64,000 nucleotides of DNA from Ctenosaura bakeri (taxonomy: Eukaryota > Chordata > Lepidosauria > Squamata > Iguanidae), in NCBI GenBank assembly GCA_948474755.1, contig CAOLHI010002502.1:186001-250000 (forward strand). Direction: 5' to 3'. A program made the position numbers and the translations under genes. How positions within the stretch are numbered: the first letter of the stretch is position 1; each line of letters starts with the position of its first letter. Below the pieces are notes generated by a model, which worked only from the letters and a program-made list of their open reading frames with translations, searched no databases and was not told the DNA's origin. Below are positions 48,297-59,796 of this stretch, piece by piece.

Positions 48297-48345
48297 TTTT
48301 TTTAATTAGTAAATTAGTAATTTAGTAAATTAGTAATTACTGTAA
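48297..48345. repeat. TTAGTAAA-type short tandem repeat
   Basis: AT-rich string with TTAGTAA recurring several times between a T-run and 'attactgtaaag'. Confidence 0.8.
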
Positions 48346-48385
48346 AGTCTAGCCAGTTTTAATTACTAACTTGTTAAAGGGCTAG

Positions 48386-49502
48386 TCATAGAATCATAGA
48401 GTTGGAAGAGACCACAGAGGCCATCCAGTCCAACCCCCTGCCATGTAGGAACACCCATCAAAGCATTCCCAACAGATGGCCATCCAGCCTCTGCTTAAAA
48501 ACCTCCATAGAAGGTGACTCCACCACACTCCAAGGCAGCATATTCCACTTCCTGAGGTTCTTCCTGAGGTTCAAGTGGAATCTCCTTTCCTGCACCTTGA
48601 ATCCATTGCTCCTTGTCCTAGTCTCTGGAGCAACAGAGAACAAGCCGACTCCCTCCTCAACATGACATCCCTTCAAATATTTAAACGTGGCTATCATGTC
48701 CCCTCTTAACCTTCTCTTCTGCAGACTAAACATACTCAGCTCCCTAAGCCGTTCTTCATAGGGCATGGCTTCCAGACCCTTCACCATTTTGGTCACCCTC
48801 CTCTGGACACGTTTCAGCTTGTCAACATCCTTCTTGAATTGAGGTGCCCAGAACTGGACACAGTATTCCAAATGAGGTCTAACCAATGCAGAATAGAGTG
48901 GTACCACTACCTCCCTCGATCTAGACACCATACTCCTATTGATGCAACCAAGAATCGCGTTGGTTTTCTTGGCTTCCGCATCACACTGCTGACTCATGTT
49001 TAGCTTGTGATCTACCAAGTCTCCTAGATCCCTTTCACATGTACTGCTATCCAGCCATGTGTCCCCCATCCTGTATTTGTGGATTCCATTTTTTCTGCGA
49101 AAGTGTAGGACCTTACATTTCTCTCTGTTGAAATTCATTTTGTTAGCTTTGGCCCAGCTCTCCAATCTGTCAAGGTCTTTTTGAAATTTGATCCTGTCCT
49201 CTGGTGTATTAGCAACCCCTCCCAATTTGGTATCACTTGCAGATTTCATCAGCATGCCCTCCACTCCTTCATCCAAGTCATTGATGAAGATGTTGAATAG
49301 CACTGGGCCCAGGAAAGAACCCTGTGGCACCCCATTAGTTACTTCTCTCCAGGATGAAAAGCAGCCATTGGTGATCACCCCTTGGGTTCGGTCGGTCAAT
49401 CAGTTCCAAATTCACCTAACAGTAGCCCTGTCCAGCCCGCATTTTACTAGCTTCTTTGCAAGAATGTCATGGGGAACTTTGTCAAAGGCCTTACTGAGAG
49501 AA
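48386..49502 (-). mobile_element. CR1 LINE, 5'-truncated, RT catalytic motif lost
   Basis: The longest mobile element in the window. A 313-codon minus-strand frame (49399 to 48458) encodes the second half of the CR1 reverse transcriptase: GVPQGS-FLGPVLFNIFINDL, then the site of the F/YADD motif, the CKVLHF block, RPHLEYCVQFWAP, the RRLRGDMIATFKYLKG block and the terminal VVESPSMEVFKQRLDGHLLGML. Upstream of the frame, 49400-49502 still encodes the SKAFDKVPHD block but with stop codons. At the active site the sequence reads K-S-A-S-D instead of K-F-A-D-D: codon 49235-49237 changes the first catalytic Asp to Ser, and 49241-49243 changes Phe to Ser. It therefore cannot be an active polymerase. 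The 3' end at 48386 has the usual 'tcatagaatcatagagttgg' terminus. The long open frame suggests moderate age. Confidence 0.95.
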
Positions 49503-50893
49503 AATAATATTCAATGGAAAATAAATCATTCATAAATTATCTTGCTGCCCTGAATAATTGGAAATTATAAAATGGCAGAAGCTGCAACCAAGAAAGTTTT
49601 AATTATAAGCACAGGAGTCCTGAAAAGCTTCAATGGCACTTTGCCTGACTATTTCAGACACGGTGGCACTGCAATGGAGCGGGGGGGGGACAACAACACT
49701 AAAAAGTATTAGTGTATGATTATGTTGTTGGAAATCTCCACAGAAAGTGAGGGAAGAAGTTCCAGACAACAGGGAAGCAGTCTGGTTTCATATGAAACAA
49801 ATCCATGGCAGTCTTTTCTTTTCCCCCGCTAAGACAGAAGAGGCTTATAAATTCAATGAAAACTAGTCCCAAATAATTGCACACAGGACTGCACCCTTCC
49901 AAGTCACCCATTCAGGTAACTCTTGCATTCTTGTCTGCCTCCTAAGTCTGTTTTCAAAAGTTTCCATAGTGGATTGTGGTGAGAGGCCCACAAAGTGTGC
50001 AATATTAATTAGTAAAACTACCCTTCCATTGAGCTCTCTCTGCAAAAGTCACCTTGGGGAAGACAGAGAGCAGTCATGTGAACTGGCTCTTAGGCAGCAA
50101 AGATAGTGAACTGTATACTTTCAGAGGAGTGTTTCAAAGATAGTAAACTGTACAGCCTATTGTTGAATGGTAGTGCAGAGTCCAGCTTGCCTTCCACGCT
50201 AAGCTCAATGGGTCATGTTAGCAGGGGCATGGTACTAAATGTTGTATACTTTCAGAGTGTAAGAAAACAGCATTTCTTAAGAAAGACCGAAAAAAATCCA
50301 AGTATGAAAGATCTTTGGCTCTCTAACTTGAACAATCCTCTCCAACACCCCAAATTTCTTTCTTCTTCCTTTTAGAATGCTGTTACTTTCTGAGGAGTGC
50401 CCCCTTTCTTTTAGAGTGCTGCTACTATTTCATGTTTCAAAAGCCAGAATGAGTCATAGGCTAAACATATCTGTGGCAAGGATGGGCAATCTTCTAACCT
50501 GCCAGACCTCTTCAGTTTTTTAATGGAACTCTTATATTGACAAAACACAGCCTGCTACAAAAGACACATGCTCAGAAGTAAAGAATTCCAAGACTAGAAA
50601 TTTGTTTTGGAATACCAGAAGTAAATCAAGCTCACTGCCCTTTCATATAAAAACCCATTCCTTAACACCTCAAGCTTTCTTCAGTTAAACAGTATAATTT
50701 TATTGTGTTCTTAAACCACAAGGAATTGGAACAAACTGCCACTGTACTCAGATTGCCCTGAGAGCTTTCAGAAGATACAGCTCGACCTTCTGCTTACCCC
50801 ATCATCTACAGCAATAGTTTTAAAAACCCCATTAGGGAATTTTTCCATAGTAGTCTGTGTACTGAGGAACTTCTACGTGTTGCATGCACATAG
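49503..50893. other. Intron without recognised genes
   Basis: A G-run at 49681-49689 and no recognised repeat. The text 'agtgaactgtatactttcagagg' partly recurs (50105-50155 and 50240-50260), perhaps a local duplication. No exon. Confidence 0.45.
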
Positions 50894-51437
50894 GCCCTTT
50901 CCGCACACAGTTATTAAGGCAGGCCAATGTGTCTTGCCACGGAGGTCTTCTGCACGTTGGAGCGGACTAGGTTCGGTTTATTTACCTTCGTTCCACAAGT
51001 AATTCCAACTAAATGCGCCCCCATGTGATGGTAAAGCACATTTGAAAACCGGAAGAAATCGGTTTTCCAATTTTCCAGATCGATTTGATTCACACTTTCA
51101 CAGTGGTGCAGACACGTACATTTGCACCAATGCAAATTGGTGGTCAGAGGAGGGCTCATGGGAGGGGCCAGGGGGTAGTACGGACTTTCGCACGTTTGCA
51201 ATGACATACTAAACCATGCAAAAAAAAGGGGGGGCGAATCACAACCGACGGGGTGGGGCGAGGGGAGTAGCCACGGTGGAGGCAGTGTGGATTCATGAAC
51301 TCACACTCCTCTGAATCAGAATGGAACATAGCAGTAGCTGTGCAGAAGAAAATGAGGGAAAGTATGCCTTGTTTCAAGCCCAGAAAATCCAGTAAGAAAT
51401 GGCACGAACCGATTCACCAGCCTCGTGCGGAAAGGGT
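50894..51437. mobile_element. CpG-rich non-autonomous DNA transposon, 5-bp TSD
   Basis: A 544-bp element. The left terminus gccctttccgcac and the right terminus gtgcggaaagggt are 13-bp inverted repeats with one mismatch. It is flanked by identical catag (50889-50893 and 51438-51442). The interior contains about 23 CpGs, a hairpin GAAAACCG...CGGTTTTC near 51041-51065, and no transposase frame; the 97-codon minus-strand frame lacks a recognisable domain. The ends resemble those of the hairpin MITEs at 3.5 and 27.7 kb, suggesting one transposon family. A 5-bp duplication would fit some hAT-like groups, but the superfamily is not settled. Confidence 0.85.
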
Positions 51438-52537
51438 CATAGTTAGTTCACATGGGGCAATCACCAGACTTGCTAGCTTTCTCCATTCCAACTTGTCCCA
51501 TAATGAAAGTGAAAACCCAGCCAAGACATTGCTGCAGATATGCACTGCTAGAGACAATTGGTAGCTGTGTACCAGTTGTCTGGAAGGAAGCCTGCTTGCC
51601 ATTATGGAATGTCTCATTGAATACATTCCTTGATAAGCTTCTGATGAACTCCTGGCTTTACTAGAACACAAGCTTAAAACACAAATTTGAACACTAACTT
51701 TGAGGTATTGATTTTTAGGCCAACTTCCCCATCACACCCCAGTTTTCTCAGAATTAACCACAGATTCCTTATTTGCAAAGGAGGAAAAAAGAGCTCCCTT
51801 TTCTATGACCTTGTGTTCTAAGAAGGATGTTGATTGTGTTCAGCAGATTAAAGGATATCTCCAGCTGCTTCAGGGCATTGCCCACTTCAGTTTTGACACA
51901 CAGATATAATGGAAGAAGGATGCCCAACTCTTGGTTAAATTGTGCAAATGTCTTAAAGGAAAAGACATTAAAAGGATAATTAACATTGAACAGTACATAA
52001 ACACTACAATAATTCCAACTTGTATTCAGTTGTTATTCAAATAACAGGAGATTTTATTTAGCAAACGTTATTTACAACTGCATATCTCGCTCCTCAGCCA
52101 CATGCTTTTAAAAGAGTTAGCAGTCAGATGAAAGCAATTGATATGTCAGAAGAGCAACAACATAATTAAATTAAAACAGCAGAAACTCTAAAAATATACA
52201 GTCATCAAAACACCAAAATAAAGCCAGATAAAGCTAACTCTTTTTTTTTAAATAGGGCATAAAAATCTAAAGACTGTAACCTCACACATACACACATGTC
52301 TACACGTAGGTATCAGGAAGTTCCCCTGGGGAGAAAATATTGCATAGATGGGGCTTACAACTGAAAAGACTGTTCTTCTTTCAAATGGTCCAGGCAAACT
52401 GGAGAAAAACCTCTGACAATGATCTTAGCAGGCAGGAAAGGTAGGACTTTAAAGGAAAGCAAGAACACCTCAAAATGTGGTCACAACAGTGCAGAAACCA
52501 GAGCCAAGAAGAGAAATCACAAAGGCCATGCTGGATG

Positions 52538-52590
52538 CAGTATTCTGGGAGTTGTAGTCCAAAGAAAGTTGATTTTCCAAGCTCTGGATT
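52538..52590. repeat. 'tgggagttgtagtcc' element fragment
   Basis: Half of a palindromic MITE-like element. Its minus strand reads ACTACAACTCCCAGAATA, close to the vertebrate ZNF143/Staf site. Confidence 0.55.
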
Positions 52591-54821
52591 TAACAGTGAC
52601 AGGATGTGTTTTCTTGGGGTACTCCTAGTTAGCCTGGTGAAATTTATTCTGTACCTATCCAAAGTCTCAGATCCCTTCTGTATATAGACACTGTTAGGAA
52701 GAAGAATGGATCGGAACAAAAGAGGGCAAAGCCCTGGAGAAGCCTCGTTTGTGGTATGGGAAGGAGTCGCAGTATTATTTTGGCAAGAAAATGTATATAA
52801 CAGATCCAAAACTATCGAATACAGATAATTGTGCTAATTGCAGGCACAGAGCACTTGGCCCATTTCTTCCCACTTGCTTGTGGCCAGAGTCATTGCATCC
52901 ACTTCAGACAGCCATCTCCACGATGAATGGGAAAGGAGCATGATTTCATTGCCTGGCAAGCCAGAGAGGCGAAGAGGGATAGAAAAGAGAGAGAGGTGTT
53001 ATGCTCCCTGCCCACTACCATGGGCTGTTGCTCAAGTATACAAGAATATAAAGATGATCTGATACCACCACGGTCATGGGCTGTGGAGTGAGGGACAGGG
53101 AGGATGGGAAGAGACGCTGCCCACAGAGCTTGAATACAGCATCAAGCAGCAGCACATACATGGACTGACATGAAAGAGGCTCAACCACCAAAGCGATGAA
53201 ATTGGATTATGAAAAAATAGGCTACAGGAGATTTAGTCCAAAGAGCCCAAGTTTCTTCTGAATCTTTCCAGAAAGGATTTCTTGTGAGATCAAGCAGAGG
53301 TGGAGAGCAGGTATCATTTTTTTTCAAGAAGCCATATGGGAGTATTTCTGCACAGGCCTTTACATCATGTTTTACAAATCACTGAGCAAACTCTGGACTC
53401 TCCCCCATATAGCTCAGCAGGAGGTCCATTCTGTAATATATAACGTCTCAAACTCCAGAAAGCAGAGAGGCTATTACAAACACACACACACTGAAGAAAC
53501 AACCTCAACTGCCAGACACTCTGTTCATTTGGAAAAAGGTTTCATCACCATCATAAGATTAAACACAACTGGCAGAACCAATCTCAGCCTAAGGTCAAAC
53601 CAATCTCCTTTTTAGTCCAGAGTTCCTTAGGCACTGAGATTCAACCTCTTTTTAAGTGGGAAACAAGCAGTCAATCAGTATTTCAAACCAAAATCATCTC
53701 TTAAAATGTGTTTAAGCTGAAATCGGCATATTTATGTACATAAGAAACAACAACAGCAACAACCACAAATCAGAAAAAGGTAAAAACCAAGCATTCAATG
53801 CGCATCATCAGGTGACCTGCTAGATGGTACTGCCAATTAGGGCATCAGATACTTTCAACAGCAGAAGACCAAAGCTTGCCATGCCAGAGCCAAAGGGATT
53901 TGCAGGAGACTCTTTTGAAATGCTAATGAGCCAGTTCACTCATTGTCAACCCTCCCAGCTAGTCTGGAAATTGAACAATGGGAGACGGATCCATCCTTCC
54001 TGACCCCAGCAGGAAGCCTGCAGCTATTGAGGTTTTTCCTCAACCTCTTCTAAGGTTAGAGAATTAGCAAAAGGAAATGCCTGAGCAAGAACATTAATTA
54101 TAACATGCAAGACTTCCAGGCAGGACACCCCAAGCAATTGGACACCAGAAGCTGCAACAATTACCTCATGGCTATCCGTAAGATACCTTCCACAAAACAG
54201 GTAGACGTAGAAGGCAGGCACAGTTTCAAGCTGGGATTCCTGAATGCCACCCTGTTTAATGCCAAAGAGCATTCTGAAACTAATATAAGATCTTACAATT
54301 TATGATAGTAATTAGAGAGAAAAGGGTTGTGGTAAAGATTTTACCAAAATTCCTGGTGTGTGTAGGGGGCATGCAGACAGGGAATATCTGCCTCTTTCTT
54401 TTGCATGCAGTAGGTTATATTTTGAACAATACCAGCATTATAGCAATGGATATTGCTAGGAATTGACTCCCTGGAACATCGAAGGGGAATTCCCAAGCCA
54501 GAAACTGCCTTTCCTTACTCCATGTCCTTACATTTCAACATGGGTGTGGAGGGGGAAAAAAAACAGCACCAGAGATGTACATTTCAAGGGAGATGTTTTT
54601 TGAAATTATCACATGCCAGTACAGTACTTGTAATCTGGAAATGGCTGGCCCTATTCTGGCTACCTCCACAGTTCTCTTAAGGACTTCTATGATCCTAATG
54701 TCAGAGGTCTCCTCAGTCTCTTGCCAGAGTTCTGATTTTTCACTATAGCTTCCATGTTCTTTGTCCCGTCTCTTGCCTGATCTGCTTACGCACCTGCATT
54801 ACTGTTGTAACCAAAGCCACT

Positions 54822-54857
54822 TCCTCCTCCTCCTCCTCCTCCTCCTCCACCACCACT
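54822..54857. repeat. (CCT)n microsatellite
   Basis: About ten TCC units followed by CCACCACCA. Confidence 0.93.
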
Positions 54858-55231
54858 ACAACACTGCCAGCCTCCAAACACACCTTAAACACATTTCATC
54901 ACATATGCAAAGTAGGGATTTGAGTGGGAAGGTCTACCTTGAGTACCAAGAAAAGAAGACAACAGCAGTTCCAAAACGGTAACCATAAAACCCTCTTGAA
55001 AGCTGCAACAAAATCCTGCAGCAACCTACTGGACTAACTATGGCACACATGTTCACAAGACAAATACTGTGTGTTCCTTGACTACTAGATTACTTATTTA
55101 CTTACTCGAATACACACACATTATTTACTATTAATTGGTTTATTAATTTATTTAAAGCATTTCAGCCCATTTTTAAGCCAAAAAAAGGGGGGAGTAAAGG
55201 TGGCAGGAAGTGTCTGTACCTCTACCTGTAC

Positions 55232-55251
55232 CACACACACACACACACACC
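55232..55251. repeat. (CA)n microsatellite
   Basis: About ten CA units. Confidence 0.93.
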
Positions 55252-55698
55252 AAAGGACATTGGTAGCCCATGGTTTGAGCAGGTGGAGGAGGCATTTTAC
55301 CCAGAAGTGGCAGGAATAAGTAGCCCTCATACTTGGCTCACAGGCTGCCGGTGTATACTGCGGGAATTTTACTACACAACAAACAGTGCAAGAAAGCTGA
55401 AATTATCCCATCACATTCTCAAGCCAAATTTTGATGTCTGCAGATCTCTCTTTCTCCATTTCAAGACTGAGAACATGCAGAAGGCATCACAGCTACAGCA
55501 TCTGGCCATTTCCAAACCCTGCCCCCACAACCCACCTTTCATAACCTCTTACCTTATGAAGAGATCTGGTGATCTCAAAAGCTTGCACATGTTTTGTGCC
55601 CTTTGGGTTGGCCTATAAAAAGTACTACACTAATGCGCTTTTAAAAACTTTTCATATTGCTAACATTTTGCTCATTATCACATCACTAAGCAGAGAAC

Positions 55699-55700
55699 AA

Positions 55701-55744
<44 letters not shown>

Positions 55745-55745
55745 G
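55699..55745. repeat. (AAAG)n microsatellite
   Basis: About eleven AAAG units. Translated, it yields an artefactual KERK repeat. Confidence 0.95.
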
Positions 55746-56832
55746 AGAAACCCAATCAAAAGAGTAAAAGAACTAATCAGATTAGGTCGCTCCACTCCCA
55801 AGTGGTAATATGCAAAGCAGAATAAGTAATAGTTAATAGTGTATATCACCAAATAGTGTATATCAACTATTACTAGCTATATTTACTTAACCACTTGTAG
55901 CCTCTACTGAGCCTGAAATGTGTATTCAAGTTTCTTGTTGTTTTTTAAGCAAGGCAAAATTTAAAAACTATTATGAAAGGACCAGGAAAACTCTCTGTTG
56001 CTTATGCAATAAAGGAGAATTCTTTAGGTGTTTCACAGCACTACATAAAATGCAAAATCCATGAATTGGACATGAATGCAAGGCCCAGCTAATGCAGGCA
56101 CTCCCAGCTCAAAGCTTGTGATAATGAACGGGCACAGCAAAGACTAATACTTCCCTCTAATAAGTGGAACATAACCAGAATTTAGGGGCTAGTCCTATAC
56201 AGTTACTATGAATTCCAAACTGCAATTTGTGGAACAAGAAACAAGGAATTCTCACAGAAGATATCAATTAATTAAATAGCACTTGGCAGCTATGTGAAAT
56301 TTTCCTCTTTAATGAATTTTTTTCCCTTTCAGGTAACAAAAAAAGATGGAATAAGTGGTGAGAAAACAGAACCTGAATTTTCTCACTACCCATCACCACA
56401 TAAAACTCAGTATTGAGGCTGGGCAACTGCAGGATAGCCTTGTCTCAAGGCATCCAGGACTCTGGGAGAGCTGGATTAAAAACTCTGCTGCGTTATGAGG
56501 GTTATAGAGTTCACAAGTAACTAGCTGCAAATACATAATTACTTCTATTTTATTCTTCTTCCCAGTAACAAAATTATAACAAAATTATATTATAACTATA
56601 TCTTAAGGAAGGATTTGTTTTGTTTTGTTTTGAAGTGTACCTTTAAAGTGGGTTTGTAGTTGCGGGGATGTGGCTTCAATTAATGACAGAAGACATGTGT
56701 GTCTTCTGTGTGTAATTCTAGTGGTAGTTCAGGCTCTCCCACATGCTGCTGAATGAAAAACATTCAGATTTTGCAGGTCTCTTTTTTTTTAAACAGTAGT
56801 AACTAACTAAATGGGAGAGCCTTCATACACTT

Positions 56833-57068
56833 TGTTGTTGCTGTTGTTGTTGTGTGCCTTCAAGTCATTTCTGACATATGGACCTTACAGCAATCCTGTC
56901 ATTGGTTTTCTTGGCAAGATTTGCTCAGAGGGGGTTTTGCCGTTGTCTTCCTCTCAGGCTGAAAAACTGTGACTTGCCCAAGGTCATCCAGTGGGTTTCC
57001 ATGGCTGAGAGGGGATCTGAACTCTGGTCTCCAGAGTCTTGGTCCAACACTCAAACCACGATACTACA
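56833..57068 (-). mobile_element. Sauria SINE, near full length
   Basis: Reversed: it starts with the 3' (GTT)n tail 'gttgttgctgttgttgttgtgtgccttcaagtcatttctgac', continues through 'ggttttcttggcaagatttgctcagagg', 'gacttgcccaaggtcatccagtgggtttccatggctgag', and ends with the tRNA-like head 'ctgaactctggtctccagagtcttggtccaacactcaaaccac'. It is one of the best preserved SINE copies here. Confidence 0.95.
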
Positions 57069-58293
57069 CTGAAGTAATTTTCCAGTTTCTGAGCTTACCT
57101 AGCAACTTTGGTCCAGGAATAGGCAACTTTTGGCCCTCCTCTGACTTTTGGCTATAATGAATGGGGTAGATGGGAGATCCAGTGCAGCAACACAGAGAGG
57201 GCTATAATTTGAATACCCTTGTTTTAGGCCAACTGCTATCTCTGAGACTAACCTACTTCACAAGATGCCTGCGAAGATAAAATGCCTGAGAAGAACTATG
57301 TATAACTTCCTGAGCTCTGTAGAAGTAGAGCAAGATAAAAATACAACCACTAGTATCCAGGGTTTTTGTCTGAAACCTTTTTAATAGAAGCATGATGCTA
57401 TGGAATATTCTGGGAGACAGAAGGACTCCTCAATGGCTTCTGTTAGAACTTTTAAAGTCCTGATTCTATCCCTGGACTTTCTTGCCTTCAGGCTATTCTG
57501 TAATGTAAAAGGTCAAAGGACCTTATTAATAGGTGACACTGTATATAACTTAGAAGACATTCAGGTAAAGAAGCCCTTGGTGTCATGCTCGGTATCATGG
57601 TAGAGCTGCCCAAGCTACTTCAAAAAGAGGCCTATCATACAGGCCTTATGAAAATAAGGAGCATCCCTTGGGATGGACTGCTTTAACCTTGATACTGTGG
57701 GCCTAATCTGGATTGGGGCCATGGGATTTCAATTTGCATTAATACAAAAGAATCCACTAAAATAAATAAAATCTCTTTTGGTAAGGCAAATTACAAGCGT
57801 GGTGGGAGGGAGGTCTCATCCAACAAAAGGTTGAAGACCTGACTACCTACTCATAGGCTAGGGTCCCAATCTTGATGGAGCCTCCTCTGGTTACTGTTAA
57901 ATAAAGTAGGTAAAGATACAGCTGGCATCTTATATAGCTTATATCTTTGTCACATAGCTTGATTCTGTACTGTCCAGAAAGAGAATTTGCTGTGTGTTCA
58001 AGTCTTAAACTAGTACAAGTGGTGAAATCACTGAAAGCTTGAAAAGTCATGGGATAATGAGCTAAGGAAACTTTTTGCTAAATTAATGTTTCTATGTTGC
58101 CATGCTGTGGAGCCATGAACTTATTCATAATAGTGCCACTGACCTGAAGATACAAGCTATTTCCAAATCTGGAACAGGACAAAAACTGAAACTGGCAAAT
58201 TTCTTCAATTAGGTGAGCTGCTAAGGTAACATTCTTAATGGTTTGTAGAATGTCTTGAAGAGTAATGTTGTTTTATAGAGCTTCTCTATCCAC
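57069..58293. other. Intron without recognised genes
   Basis: At 57105-57235 'gtccaggaataggcaacttttggccctcc ... gagggctataatttgaata' looks like another small palindromic repeat. The rest was not assigned. Confidence 0.45.
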
Positions 58294-58525
58294 GTAAAGT
58301 CGAAGACTTTCACAGCTGGAATCCATAGGCTGTTGTAGGTTTTTCGGGTTTTGATGCCGTGTTCTATTAGTATTTTCTCCTGACATTTCGCCTGCATCTG
58401 TGGCTGGCATCTTCAGAGAATATCTTCATATCCTATGAAGATGCCAGCCACAGATGCAGGTGAAACGTCGGGAGAAAATACTAACAGAACATGGCCTCAA
58501 AACCTGGAAAACTCACAACAACCTA
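58294..58525. mobile_element. Inverted pair of probable Penelope-like termini
   Basis: Two copies of one sequence lie head to head. The left copy (about 58331-58415) is the reverse complement of the right copy (about 58436-58522), with some substitutions and a spacer of about 20 bp. The shared unit contains 'gaagatgccagccacagatg', 'gaaacgtc' and '...aacatggc'. This unit is very common in squamate genomes, and I associate it with Penelope-like retroelement ends, which often occur as inverted pairs; that family assignment is from memory. The left copy extends out to 'cgtaaagtcgaagactttc'. Confidence 0.65.
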
Positions 58526-59570
58526 TTCTCTATCCATGATTGCCAGAATGGTGTTTTCTGAAAGTTCACCTCAGAATGTACTTTACAAGTTTGTGGTACT
58601 CCATAGAGAGAATGCTGGTGGAATAAAACTTCAGGATAGAGTCCGCAAAGCCAGGCTGGAGTGGGTCACGCTCATATGAGTGGCTTTTCTTAAAACTTAC
58701 TTTATCAGATTCTGTACAGTACTAAGAAATACAATGGTTGTCTCCTGTACAGTTTGACTTTCTGCCTTCACTTTGTGAAATAACTTTACCTGTTCTTCTC
58801 TATGTATTCAGGTTATATTACATACCCATTAAGGTAAGCATATCATGCAGCTGACAAACAGAATGCCCAAAGCCTATTTCACAATAAATTCATTAGTTTG
58901 TAAGATAGCACACAAGACTCTTTGTTAAGTTTGCTATAACCGTCCAATAATACAGCTATCCCTCTGCAGTTTCATTTACAGTTTCTTCTATATACCTAAA
59001 TTCTTTCACTTACTGTGCAAGATCAAGTTACTTAACGCACTATGAACTATGCCACCAATTCAATGCGTAACAGTGGAGATAAGGAAAGCTATTGTTCTCA
59101 TCTGCTGGTTCAGGCAGGAGCATCAAGAAACACTCCCTTCTGAACCAAAGCAAGAAATACAGAGTGTAACAATTACATACCCGCTGCATTGTAGTTGAAT
59201 TTGATGTCGAGAGGGCCTTTCATAACTGACTTCGCAGTGAGCCAACACCTCCACCATTACAATGACTTGGATTTTCAGATTTCCTCTATGCTAATATATC
59301 TCTGAGAAAGCTATACCAGATCACTAGGCTCTTGGCCTCAAGGCTACAGTTTCACAACCTCCTGGGACTCAACTGTTTCTTCTAGCTCAGGCAGAGAAAC
59401 ACCTGGCCTACAAATCAAGGAAAGCTACAAGAATGAGCCACTAGTAATTAACAAACCTAACATCATGGAATACCAGGATTAATTTGCTTGGGAACCGTAG
59501 TCATGATGGCAGGAGGTTGCCTAAGCTCCTAATGCAGCAGTGTAGCAGAAAGGTGCTAAATACCCTAAAG
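58526..59570. other. Intron without recognised genes
   Basis: Nothing was recognised on either strand. Confidence 0.45.
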
Positions 59571-59796
59571 GCACGAGATCTCCTCTGATCTTAAAATCTG
59601 TGCAGGATTAGCACTGGTTTTACTAACCAGGATGGTTGGATGGGAGACTGCCAATGAATACCTGGGGCTGTAGGCTATATTTTAGACGAAGCAGCTGGCA
59701 AAACCACCCTGGAGTACTGCTTTCCTAAGAAAACCCTATGAAATGCACGGAGTTACCATAGGTTCAAGTCACAGGTGACTTGAAGGCACACAGACA
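59571..59796 (+). mobile_element. 5S-Sauria SINE (5S rRNA-derived)
   Basis: The head is a decayed 5S rRNA 3' half: 'gatctcctctgatctt', then 'ggttggatgggagactgccaatgaatacctggggctgtaggct', which corresponds to the internal promoter and terminal stem of 5S rRNA. It is joined to a BovB-like tail ('aaaaccctatgaaatgcacggagttaccataggttcaagtcacaggtgacttgaaggcacaca'). The combination is diagnostic for the squamate 5S-Sauria family. It is not a functional 5S gene. Confidence 0.93.

Larger units (their letters stand above)
51443..56832. other. Intron without recognised genes
   Basis: Contains the microsatellites listed and a 'tattctgggagttgtagtcc' fragment at 52540-52560. The 142-codon minus-strand frame at 52381-52809 spans that fragment and shows no domain. 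No exon, tRNA or other RNA gene was recognised. Confidence 0.5.

Noticed and set aside
49188..49535. 115-codon plus-strand open frame
   Set aside because: It is antisense to the CR1 reverse transcriptase and a shadow of that coding sequence.
52381..52809. 142-codon minus-strand open frame
   Set aside because: It runs through a 'tgggagttgtagtcc' repeat fragment and shows no protein family features.
58436..58470. Possible hammerhead ribozyme in the Penelope-like palindrome (motif ending gaaacgtc)
   Set aside because: Only the GAAAC part fits. The CUGANGA core is mismatched at two conserved positions and no matching third stem with the cleavage site was found.
59571..59680. 5S rRNA gene
   Set aside because: Only the 3' half of 5S is recognisable, it is heavily mutated and is fused to a SINE tail, so it is a 5S-Sauria SINE.
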